A stretch of DNA of 64,000 bases. It comes from Cycas panzhihuaensis (lineage: Eukaryota; Cycadophyta). The position numbers and the translations under genes were made by a program. How positions within the stretch are numbered: position 1 is the stretch's first letter; every line of letters begins with the position of its first letter. The stretch spans positions 128,533,741-128,597,740 of the forward strand of contig CM041465.1 in assembly GCA_023213395.1 (NCBI GenBank), in the 5' to 3' direction. Shown here in pieces: positions 11,612 to 21,699 of this stretch. Under the pieces are notes generated by a model, which did not search any database, was not told where the DNA came from, and saw nothing but the letters and a program-made list of their open reading frames with translations.

Positions 11612-11618
11612 TATATAA
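11612..11618 (+). promoter_or_regulatory. TATA-like box upstream of the second RNase H
   Basis: TATATAA in the context CCTTATATAAAGTGGGC, within GC-rich DNA, about 510 bases before the RNase H ATG at 12130. A TATA box this clear inside the internal region suggests a possible separate sense transcript for the second RNase H. Inference from sequence only. Confidence 0.35.
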
Positions 11619-12129
11619 AGTGGGCCCCACGGGCACTTCCTCATGCTTTTTGGTCTCGCGTCGGTCGTTGGGACCGCCTCGTTGCCGATTACCTTTGCCT
11701 TACGCCCTGTTAATTGCACTATATTGATGCCCTTTTTGCCCTCCTGCAAGGGCATTTATGGTGCATCATCATCGCGCTTTTTGCTAAGGCCCTTCTGCAT
11801 CGTTTTGCGCGCTACTCCCGTGCCTGCCCGAGTTTATACTCGTTTGGCTCGTTTCGCCACCCTGGACTCATTTTCGCAGTCCTTTCTCACTCTTGGAGCC
11901 CCCAAAAGGAATGCCCCCCCACTCGGGGGCATGTTTTGCTTTCTAAGGCGACCTTTTGGTGCTCCAAGGGGCTTTTTCCCCTCCGACCGCTCTCTGCCAG
12001 CGATCGGATTGTCTGCTCTCGCCCTGGGTAACCTCGTTGCTAGGTCCTCCTACCCTTCACGACCATTTTTTGCTTGCTTGTTGAGCGTTGCTTTCCTCAC
12101 CCATCGATTGCTTGGATTTTGTGTCGCCG

Positions 12130-12645
12130 ATGTCTGTCTACATCTTTACCGACGGCGGAAGCCGCGGTAATCCCGGACCTTCTGCCGCTGCATGGGTCCT
12201 CTGCAGCCCTTCTGGACATGATCTCCTCCGCTCTGGGATCTTCCTCCAAGAGGCTACCAACAACGAAGCCGAGTATGCAGCTGTTATTGAAGCCCTCACT
12301 GACGCTCTCCGTTTCCATCGCGGACCCATTGTTTTGCTTTGTGACTCTCAAGTTGTGGTGTCTCATCTCACCCAGGTTTACCAGGTGCGATGCCCTCACT
12401 TGAGGACTCTTGCTTCTGCGGCCAGATCCCTCCTGGCCCTCTTTTCTTCTGTTGATATCCAGCATATCCCTCGGGCCCTCAACGCTGAGGCAGATAGCCT
12501 AGTTCGCCTCATCCTTGAGCGTCGCCTCTCCCTTCTTGACCGTCACGAGGTTTGCCTGGCCTTCCCGTCGCCCAAGCCCCAGGTCGTCTGTCACTTTGCT
12601 TTGCGATCCGTTCGCACCTCCGAAACCGGGTTACTAATGAGGTAA
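12130..12645 (+). CDS. Second, archaeal-type RNase H (aRNH), open and with catalytic residues intact
   Basis: Would cleave RNA in RNA-DNA hybrids during reverse transcription, replacing the decayed first RNase H at 6627. The protein starts MSVYIFTDGGSRGNPGPSAA, which has the first catalytic Asp in the D-G-G-S-R-G-N-P-G-P signature of the archaeal/type-I RNase H family. Then come NNEAEYAAVIEAL (Glu), LLCDSQVVVSHL (Asp) and RALNAEADSL (final Asp). The frame is open from 12088, but the ATG at 12130 starts exactly at the conserved fold, so I prefer it. The roughly 40 residues after the domain are not recognised. It sits downstream of integrase and after an antisense gene, not between RT and integrase as in Ogre and Retand. 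It is the only intact catalytic ORF in the window. Confidence 0.88.
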   Translation: MSVYIFTDGGSRGNPGPSAAAWVLCSPSGHDLLRSGIFLQEATNNEAEYAAVIEALTDALRFHRGPIVLLCDSQVVVSHLTQVYQVRCPHLRTLASAARSLLALFSSVDIQHIPRALNAEADSLVRLILERRLSLLDRHEVCLAFPSPKPQVVCHFALRSVRTSETGLLMR

Positions 12646-13870
12646 AACTATGGTATCCACTATTTGTTCTTTATTTAGCTATGCATGTTCCTTTGCATCC
12701 TTTGTGGTGGGGGCAGCCCCCTCACCTGTCTCATTTTTCCAGTCGGTTTCCAGGTGGCCCATAGGCAGCCCCTATGTTGTCTCCACCGCCGCTTTCGTAT
12801 CCATGCGTCCCGCCACGACACTCGCCGGCACCCTTGCCTACTGTTATGATCTTGATTGATATATCTATATACACATGTGCTACTGACAGTTGTGTTGCCA
12901 GCATTCGCCATCGCACTGTGCCCGAGCGGCGAGGCTCACGCCATAAGGCGATGTTTCCAGCTTCCGGGAATGGATACGGAATCACCGACTCAGGTAAGTG
13001 CAGGTATGTCTCTCGCATTATCATCACCTTCTTTTACTGGATGTTTGCTTGCATATCTGCATGTGTATGACTTTGTGGGCGGCCTTGTAGTCGTCCACAC
13101 CTATGCTAGCCTATGACGACTATAGCGGGAGCACACTCTGGCGAGTGTGGCACCCTGGTGACCGTATTACTTCCCGCATCTGCCCTCCTCGCTCCAGGAT
13201 CCACTAGGTTTGCGCCACCTCCGCCCGTGTGATGACTCATCATCGTTTGGTCAACTTGCCACCCCACTCGCGCCCTATTTTTGCTACTTTGGACCCGTTC
13301 TGTTGGCTTGTTTGCTCCCGGGTAGGTGTTCTAGCTTTCTAATAGCCTTTTTCATCATCCGCCCGCCTAGGCGGTTGGTGGGCCCCAGTTTTGGCTCTAG
13401 GTCCGTACCGCCAGATTTTTCGCATCACGGAATATCCATGATCTGGCAAATTCCCAGACGATCTGTATCTCAGGTTGTTTTTAAAAATCTGCCGTGGCAG
13501 TTTCGCATTTATTGCGAAACTGCCACGTGGCTCGCGCTTTATTTCTCTTCCAGTCGCGCCCTAATCGCACGCTTTAGGGTTTTGCTTGAGTACTTAAGCC
13601 CTTTTTGGCTCATTTTCAAGGATCTTTTTGCTCACTTTTGGAATTGCTCTCAAGGAAACACTCTCCTGCTCTACTCCTCTCTGCTGTTTGTTGCATCAAC
13701 TGAACCTGCACCCTTCATATAGCGCCCATCTCTCCTTTGGCGTGGCTGAGACATTCTCCCAGCCCCTCAAACGCCTTGGAGAGGGCTCCTTTGAAGTGGT
13801 TTCCAGCTGATCTTCGCCAGCGGTCCCATAGGCACCCCAAGTGTAGGTGTTTCCCATCACATCTCCGTAG
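12646..13870 (+). other. Stretch holding the polypurine tract and the start of the 3' LTR (not resolved)
   Basis: Because the 5' LTR is cut by the window, the left border of the 3' LTR cannot be found by comparison; it must lie between the RNase H stop and 13871. Purine runs such as GTGGTGGGGG near 12702 and GCGGGAG near 13127 are candidates for the polypurine tract. No gene is visible. The last 400 bases look promoter-like (hairpin plus G-box). Confidence 0.55.
13493..13530 (+). promoter_or_regulatory. 15-bp hairpin overlapping a perfect G-box, probably in the U3 of the 3' LTR
   Basis: Arms CGTGGCAGTTTCGCA and TGCGAAACTGCCACG pair perfectly around TTTAT (13493-13527). The right arm runs into GCCACGTGGC, a palindromic G-box core CACGTG, a site bound by plant bZIP and bHLH factors. 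The region is upstream of the LTR part shared with position 1. Confidence 0.6.
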
Positions 13871-15522
13871 CAGGGCCTCAAACCTGCTCTACTTCAGATC
13901 TGGGCTGATTTATCAGTCCATCTCTGTTGCCCTTTGGCTGAGGCAAATCCTTTGCCTCTTCTCTTCAGGTATTCCTTGTTTTTATGCTTGTTTTCTTATG
14001 ATATTCATGCTTCAGCTTATTTGCTCTTACTTGTTGCTTAAGAGTTGGTTGTCCTCCCTTTTGGGGGCTGTTATACCACTCTCCCTGTGCTTCTTGCCTG
14101 CGTTTCTTTGTCCAAGGCGTTGAGGGGTTGCATAGGTTTTGGAGAGGAGCTGGGTGGATTCTGTATCACCTTCCACGCTCCCTAGGCGGCTCTAAGCCCC
14201 CCAAAACCTCCCTCTCGCCCCGTGCTGCCCTTGGCTTACAAGCAAGGGTTTGAAGGCTCCCTTTGGTTGCCCAAACCAGCGTTGTCACAAGTTGCAGCGC
14301 TGATTTGGGGCCTTTTGCTCGGGTTTGGGCACCACTCATAAGTCCCAACCACTAGTTTCTTGCTCCATCTTTCTTCCCCGGGTCACCCGGTTTGCTCCCC
14401 ATAGCATCCCGGTTCGCCATGGGTACCCTTGGGCCTCTCCTTGCCCCTTTTTACTGCCATTTTCCAGCCCTTGCTCTTGACTTTCTCCTCACTGCCTCGT
14501 GGCTCTTGGGGGGAGGTTTGGGCACCATTCATGGAGGTAGGCCACTTCGAGGCTTACCCAATCATTTACTTTCACTTTGGTCACTTTCTTTTGATACTTT
14601 CATTGTTGGATTAGCACTAACCCATGTATATTCAAATTCTCGTTTATGTTATTTAGGCATATATTGTTAGAGTTTTTGTGTTGCATGTTAGTGCTCTTCC
14701 TTCGGGAAGAGAAAGAGACCGCTATTGCTTGCAGGTACTTGGGAAGCGTGGAGTGCGTCGCCCGTGGGCCTAGCTACCGGTAAGCACCTTCGTATGCGTT
14801 ATGTTTTCATGCTACTTCATTTCTTAGTTAGCGCTTCCTTTCTTTCTTGGCATCGTATTTGATTTTCCGGGGAAGGTAAGGAAGCCCCCTCTTCGTCATA
14901 CAATATCTCGCATCCAAGATCGCGCGGAGTGGTTGGGTGCTCCTCGAGAAGGTTACTTCGTCTCGCACGCCTTCGCTCTAGGTGCACGTTTCGTCCCTCT
15001 CCGCTACCCTTTCTTTTCCTTTTATTTCTTTTGTAGTAATTAGTACACTGAAGGATAAAAGGGGAAAATTGGTTTGGTACTTGTTTGCGATTCATTTGTC
15101 TTGTTTCATGCATCTTTATCATTCGTAGGAAAGATTGTAGGAGTCCTCCTCTCCCCTACCTTTCCTCCTCCCTCCTTAACCACACGAGTGCCTTGCTTCC
15201 TGCATCACTCATGTACCCGGTTAGGTTGTGTAGGATTGCTCTTAGCCTGTCTCCATTAGGTCTTCTCTTCCCCCCTTCTGGCCACCTAAGGATGGGAGGG
15301 TCCTATTCCCAGGTCAACCCAGGTTTGCCCTACGCAACTTCACCCCTTATTCGAAGCGGTGAAGGGTCACCCGGTAGTAGCCATACTCCATTGCAGATCC
15401 CGAACTCGGCCTCACAAGACGGGCGCTCTGCGTGGTAGTTACCCACCTTTTAGGTCCCACCTTCTATCATTCCACCACTCACTCTCCCTTACACCTATCA
15501 GTTAGGTAGTTATCCCGTAGCA
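13871..15522 (+). repeat. 3' LTR of the Tat element (homologous part)
   Basis: Near-identical to 1-1655 by eye with a few percent difference, including small indels near 14110 and 14180. The LTR extends upstream of 13871 by an unknown length. It ends at CGTAGCA; the next bases are flanking DNA inside an old copia element. Confidence 0.9.
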
Positions 15523-16299
15523 GCGCGTCCAGTAGCTATATATAATTAGGAGTTATATCATGTCAACATTTCTTAATGAAGACTTGAAGAGGAGATCCAA
15601 ATGGATCAAGTGGCTCAACCTCTTGGTTTAGTCAAGGAATGGGCTAAGTTTTATGAGCTAAGTTTCGATGCAAAAGAGAGTTATATGCTTGTAGAAATTG
15701 TTGGAGTATTTCCAAGGAATCATACACATACAAGGCATAGCACCATTATATTCGAGAGTAGATCAGATCAAGGAAGATACAGGTTGAGTTTTATCCAAGT
15801 AAAAATCAACTTGAGAATGTGTTCACCAAGCTCTTACTAAAGATCGCTACATTGATGTTCATGTATATTGGGAGAGGTTATCCTTGAAAGAGGATTTATT
15901 AGTAAGGATAATGTTTAATAGTCTAAGATTTCAAGGGAAGATTTTAAGATCCCACATTTACATTAAGAGGGGATGTTGGAGTGGTATTACATATTGATTA
16001 GTATAAAATGGTTATATTATTATAAATAAATATTACTGACGTAATAATATAATAAGCCAACAAATGTAAACCTTATTTATTTAGGACACTTAAAGATTTA
16101 TAAATATAGATCTAAGGTCCATTGTAAAGTTAAGATAAGATAGATTTATAAAAATGTGAAATTATATTATTTTCTGGTAGGTTTTTCTTATAAGGGTTCC
16201 TACGTCAAATCTATATGTCCTGTGTACCTTATTATTTTGAGTATGTTATGTTCATAAATAATCTTAATCCTATTTGCATAAGAGGTGTATTTCCCAACA
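15523..16299 (+). mobile_element. 3' end of an older Ty1/copia element, interrupted by the Tat insertion
   Basis: From about 15715 to 15900 the + strand reads, with frameshifts, as the end of a copia RNase H: HTRH (the conserved R-T-K-H region), then TKDRYIDVHVYWERLSLKED. It is followed by the polypurine tract ATTAAGAGGGGA (15962-15973) and an LTR. The rest of the element must lie left of the window, beyond the Tat element. The first 180 bases hold nothing I can align. Confidence 0.7.
15974..16299 (+). repeat. 3' LTR of the copia remnant
   Basis: Starts TGTTGGAGTGG directly after a polypurine tract and ends TTTCCCAACA, giving inverted TGTTGG/CCAACA termini; 326 bases, typical of copia. Its partner LTR is outside the window. 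Confidence 0.72.
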
Positions 16300-19224
16300 A
16301 GTTGTTAGATAACTTCCTTCTTTGTGAGAAACGTTTTATGAGTCATATTTCATAATAACAACTAAAGATTGTTGAAGTAATAGGTTTCAAACCAAGGTAT
16401 AGAATATAAGACTAACTTAGACATGATCAAAGTTTTTCTTTTTATAGACAAATATTATAGTTACATGTCCACAAGGTATTTGAATTGAGATCTTCTGTGT
16501 ATTAGCAGTCATGTTTAACCACTAAATGTAATCATAGTTATAACAAACATATTTTATAAGGATGCATCAATAAAAAAAATGATAAAACCATGACTCAATA
16601 AAATATATTTCCATTAAATAGAAAAATTTTAAAACAAACATAGAAAATTTTAGTACTCAATAACATCCATCAACCTATACTACTCAAGGGAGTATTTGAT
16701 TAAAATGTGTTATATATTATAAACCAAAAAATATATAAATTGTGTTTTATATGCCTAGAAGAAGTGAAGTGCATTAAGAGAAATAAGAAATTCCCTAATA
16801 ATTCATATTCATTATACAAAAAAAGTAATATATGCCATAACCCTCTCAATTCTGAAAATGGATCTAATATAAAATATAGTAAACCTAATTTATCACAATT
16901 TGCTTTATAAAAAGTGTTCATCATGAGGATGTAGAATTACTTTATATTCAAGCATGGTTACATGCATAAAGTAACAACATTTTGTAGCAAAGGAATGATA
17001 AATATTAAATAGCATGACAATGTAATAAATTTAGAATTTTAAGGAAGGTGCCTCAAGCATACAAATAATGCCAATAGGGGCATTTGTCCTATATATGGGG
17101 GTTCTTAAATTCCACTCATATTGGGAGTTGATAGCCTACAAAATATAATATGCCACCTATACACACATTAAAAATGCATTTACAAGAGTGATATAATGCT
17201 CACACAAAAAGGGGTGATTTGCTTCTTATAAATAAAAAATAAGCATGCCCCAGACATAAGTCTAATAAGCGTTGCTACTAAAATCTTTAAGAAACACAAA
17301 ACCTTCACTTAATAATATTATGCAACTACAAAGGAGGGTATAAAAGACCTTTATGTTATCCAAGGGGGCTCTTCATGTGGCTTGAAAATCACACCATATT
17401 ATAAGGTTATAATAAGATTATAATTGTACACAAATACCATCCCTCACTCATTATAATTTTGCCCTTCTTAAGACTACTCAAGACATCCCAATGACTACCT
17501 CTTCTTTAATAAATATTTTAATTCAAAATATGCTGACATATTGCCTTAATTAGTGACTTTGTCTACTCCCTTCAACTCCCTTTCAATATGCATATGTACT
17601 ACCTCAATTAGAGATTATATACATTCCCTTTAACTCCTTTTCAACATGCTTGTGTACTACCTCAATCTACAATCCTAAACACTCCACTTCTATTGCTTCA
17701 ACACCTCATCTTTACTAAGCATCTCTCCTTCTACAAGTCTCCCATTTTCCTCTATCCTCCTCTCCTAACTCTCTTTTTTTTTTTCTTAAAAACTACACTT
17801 CTTTAACTTCTTAACCTTTTTGAATTTTCTCTTTCACCACTTTATGGCTTTGCCAACTTTAGCTTTACACCATATGTCACTATGTCACAACAACTCATTT
17901 TGCACCTTCACACTTAATCAACCCACTAACCTTTGTTCATGGATCACTACTTCGTACCCTTTTAATTTTTTTCTCTTTTGTAACTTCCATGTTCTTATAA
18001 ATTTCAACTTCATCAACCACTACTCATGGTTTAATCACCTCATAATATCATGGTATATAAGCTCTTCACACCCTTGCAAGTATCATTAACTCATGGCCTA
18101 GCATATTAACACTTCATATAGCTTCACTTTGCATGTTTCCTAATACCTTGACTTCAACAAACTTTATGAAGTCATGAAATCTCCCTTTGCAAACAACTCA
18201 CTTTGTAAGTCCTTAAAATTCTCAACACTTTATGAAACTCTTTGATTTCACCAACCCACAAAGTGTGGGCCCTTCTTTAAGTGTTATATACCCTTATGTA
18301 CTTTTAATTTGCCACCATGTTGTGTGTTTTATAGAACTATCATTTGCTCGACTCCTTAAGATTTCACTCTTCACATGAGGTGTAAGGTCACAAACCTCTC
18401 CCTTGCAGTTTTATAAACTTTGCACCTCTTGCAAACTTATTACTTCACAAACTTATCATTTTATGAACCTCTCACTTTGAAAAATGTGTGTTTTGCTACT
18501 TTTCCCATTCTCTAAATATAAGATCTTGCCATATTTATGAAACTTAGGTGTGTGAGGTACAATTAGATGTTAAGATATGTCATTTTTATTATATAGTTAA
18601 TTTTTAGCTTTATGCTACTCAACATTTAGTTTTTCTCAAGAAGCATAATTTGACATGTAAAATTGTAGGGTACATCTATGTGGTTGATAATCTTTTGAAA
18701 AGAATCACTTTCTGACTTAACCTAATCTTCAATATGTCTCCTATTGCTTAAAATAAGAAAAGAACATGGTTGCAAATATCATCTAATGGTGACATTTATA
18801 CGGTGATCCAATAATCTTAACTCTTTTTAGGCCTTACTTCTTTGCGAGTATGTATTTTGGAGTGTACCTTCAAGAAAATAACCTTGTAAATACAATGCAA
18901 ATGGAAGATAAAAGGGTACTTGAGCATTTATTATATAATAGATCACCTAAATTAGATCTCACAAGAATACAATGAATACCAAAAAGGAGTATTAAAGTAC
19001 TTTTCTCTTCAAAAGGGAACAATAGTCAATGTCGTTACAAGTGGTCTTCGACCTTTAAATAAACACAAGGGGGGTCTCTTTCTTATGATCCTATTGGTGG
19101 CCTTAATGACCTTACATCTTATTATAAGGCTTAAAGGATCATACATAAATCTTAATAACTAATATCAATACTTAACCATTTGGTGGTTCTCGCTTACTAA
19201 TGCTTATAAAAGTAGGGTTACGTT
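16300..19224. other. AT-rich stretch without a recognised gene
   Basis: No coding similarity seen on either strand. Pyrimidine-rich on the + strand from about 17430 to 18500. Two imperfect copies of a roughly 60-base unit (ACTCCCTTCAACTCCC... and ATTCCCTTTAACTCC..., each followed by TACTACCTCAAT) lie at about 17564 and 17624. The 3' LTR of element A should lie at the right end of this stretch, but its borders could not be fixed. Confidence 0.5.
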
Positions 19225-20640
19225 ATAGGCCTCCCCATCTGAGATGTTGAGTCCTCACTGCACTAAAGATGAAGATATTAGTGGATGAACTCATCAAATT
19301 CCCAAGTTGCTTTATCTACATCACAACTGGCCCATTATACTTGATGCTCAAAAGTAGTATGATTTTGGAGGTGGTGTTAGTGGCTAGCAAGGATTCAATC
19401 TACCAAGACTATGAGGGTTTGCTCATCAGTGAGAATGGGTAGGATGGTATGGGATATAACTTTATTATCCATAGATATTTTAAGTCAAGATATCTAAAAG
19501 ACATTATAGATATTAGTGTCAGGGGAAAATTTAAGGGAATATGTGACTTCACTACTTTTATAAAGGATTTTATAGGGACCATAATAATGTGGCCTTAGTT
19601 TATGGCCTTGATAAGACTTGAGGGATTGTTATTTATATGGTTAGAGGTGGAGAAACATAAGATCTCCAATGTCAAAGGATTGATTATACTGATGGTAGTT
19701 GACAACTTGTTTTATGCAATTTTATGCAGTTGTCAAATTTTACCGAAGGGTATGGAAGATTTGGTCCATCTCTTTAAGCTTTTGTTGGACTAAGGTGGTT
19801 CAAAAATTAATGGCCAAGGTATAGTAGGAAGGGGGGTGATATCCATGAGTTCCAAAAATTAGGACATACTAATGGCTGAGTGGTGAGATAAGTTATACCA
19901 ATATTCTACAAGGGAAAACTGGGAAGTCCACTTAGCTTGGTGTTCTAAGGTGAACAACATAGGTACATTTCTAAAGTTTGATTTAAGACCTCAAAGTGAC
20001 CATCCATTTAAAAGGGGCAGGCAAAACTCATGTTGAATGATGTTCTTACAACCTTAAAGAGTTCTTGCCAAAAAGAGCTAATGAACTTGGGATCTCAATC
20101 ATAAATAATGGTCGAGGGAAACCATAAAGACAAAAGATGAATTAGATGTATAAGTTGGTAAGGTAGGAAGATGTATATGAGGTATAGACTAGAAGGAAAT
20201 ATGAATACTTGGTTAATTTATCAATGAACACCCAAATAGAATTAAACCTAGTAAATGTAGGTAAGCCCATGATAAAATCCATGATGATATCCTTCTACTT
20301 ACCTTGCAAAATATATAATGGTTGGAGGAGTCCTAAAAGGGCTTTGGTATCTACCTTATTTCGCTAATATATGTCGCACTCTTATACAAAGGTGAAGAAG
20401 GTAGGCTTCATATATAGGCCAAAAGAAATATGCACAGATATGTCGACAGGTATTATCAAATCCTCAGTGGCCCCTTAGGAGAGTAGAGTAGTATTCTGTT
20501 AAGATTTGAGAGATGAATAAGGAGGATGGATGTATGAAGATGTGATTTTAAAAGAGTAGATGGTTACTTTAGGTTGACCAGGCTTTATGAGTAAGAACAT
20601 TTTCACTCCATTAAGAATAGTCATGCTAGGCTTGGTTTTT
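19225..20640 (-). pseudogene. Element A: integrase and chromodomain of a decayed Ty3/gypsy chromovirus
   Basis: Read on the minus strand with many stops. The integrase core is near 20310-19990: DIIMDFIMGLPTFTRFNSIW and FIDKLTKYSYF match the gypsy MDFITGLP...DRLTKSAHF block. The zinc-module side is at about 20560-20330. The C-terminal GPY/F module is seen near 19600-19490 as KLRPHYYGPYKI, then VTYSLKF. The last part, about 19480-19225, ends KATWEFDEFIH and SEDSTSQMG, matching the ATWE...F...LEDKV end of a chromodomain, which is thought to steer insertion to chromatin marks. This is the 3' part of the element whose 5' part is at 56319-58761. Confidence 0.75.
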
Positions 20641-21353
20641 AGCCTATAATTCATCAAGACAAATTAGGTGGGGCTTAAATATGGTGTGAAGACTAGTGTT
20701 GGGGGTATTATTATAATTAGGGTGTAAGTTAAAAAGAGCATCTACAACCATATTATCCTTACCTTTCTTATAAGATATTGTAAAGTCAAAGACCTATAGA
20801 CTATCAACCTACTTAGCCTATTTTTTTAATAAAACCAACTAATTCAATAGACTATGAAGGTTATAGTGATCTATTAGAATAGTAAATTTAGAGCTTAGGA
20901 TGTATTATCACCATTTATCAATAACATATATAATAACTTTCATTTCCATATGATATGTAGAAATATAGATCTCATGATCTTTTAATTTTTTATTCTCAAA
21001 TATAATGGGGTGAGATTCTTACATAAGGGATGTACCTAGGCTAAATCTATAGGTGACATATTTAAGTTAGAAAGGTTGGATGAAATTATAGGTGATGAGG
21101 ACTAGAGTAGAGGTCATTACTATTTTGAAATGGGAGAAGACATCATTGACCCCCGAACTCCATTGAAAGGCATCTTTGCAGAGTGGATCAGTTAGGATGG
21201 CAATGAAAGAGGTGTAGTTTTGGATAAGATGATGGTAAAACCCTATGAGGCCAAGGAATACCCATAGTTAGATAAGGGTGGTTAGCATCAGCGAGGTAGT
21301 GATGACAGATATTTTATTAGGATACACTTGTACCCCTTCTAAAGATATAATAT
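20641..21353 (-). pseudogene. Element A: C-terminal RT and RNase H remnant
   Basis: Minus strand. Near 21290-21150 it reads GFLGLIGFYHHLIQNY and DPLCKDAFQWS, the gypsy RT-RNase H connection (GFLGLTGYYRRFI...). Further on come DHYNLHSLL and ISYKKGKDNMVVDAL (about 20780-20735), the C-terminal RNase H signature (YKKGKENVVADALSR). At 21353 the frame meets the copia C insertion; the missing upstream RT resumes at 56319. Positions 21349-21353 (AATAT) are one copy of the target-site duplication. Confidence 0.8.
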
Positions 21354-21684
21354 TATTGGCATTGAGGAGCAGAGGGGGAGAATCACAAGTTATACTTTAT
21401 CATCACAAGGTAAGAATTTTTGTATATTGAATGGCAGTGTTCAAAAATAATGAGGCATTCCCCATCAATATATAGATTTTGGGGAGGCAGTAAATGCCTC
21501 AACCTGACATTAAATCAAAATTTAAAAAATGAAATAAAATAATACATAAACATTAACATACATACCTTAGGACAATTGCATGTTAGCTCTAGGTAGCTGC
21601 ATGGTAGTTATAGGTGGCCCAAGGTGCCATTTAAGGGCCTGAGGATGGTTGCATACTTTTCAAACATTGGGTATTATCCTAACA
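21354..21684 (-). repeat. 3' LTR of copia C, with polypurine tract
   Basis: On the minus strand it begins TGTTAGGATAATACCC after the purine tract TTATGGGGGAGA (about 21686-21697) and ends CCAATA. It matches 56033-56318 but has about 45 extra AT-rich bases near 21525-21570. The expected CCAACA terminus is CCAATA in both copies. Confidence 0.85.
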
Positions 21685-21699
21685 ATCTCCCCCATAATG

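Larger units (their letters stand above)
1..15522 (+). mobile_element. Tat-lineage Ty3/gypsy LTR retrotransposon, left end cut by the window
   Basis: Positions 1-1655 and 13871-15522 are near-identical direct repeats (LTRs). Between them lie gag, aspartic protease, RT, RNase H and integrase in Ty3/gypsy order, followed by an antisense gene and a second RNase H ORF. A second, archaeal-type RNase H is known from the Tat lineage of plant Ty3/gypsy elements, so I assign Tat. The first 235 bases of the two LTRs differ at about six positions plus small indels, so the insertion is fairly young compared with the decayed elements to its right. The coding regions nevertheless carry frameshifts and nonsense codons, so this copy is not autonomous. 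The left flank is outside the window, so no target-site duplication can be checked. The element is clearly more GC-rich than everything to its right. Confidence 0.9.

Noticed and set aside
11643-12170. 175-codon plus ORF before the second RNase H
   Set aside because: Low-complexity Phe/Leu/Arg text with no motif; it overlaps the RNase H start in another frame.
17820-18089. Small ORF of 89 codons in the pyrimidine-rich stretch
   Set aside because: Composition-driven, no domain, no similar frame nearby.
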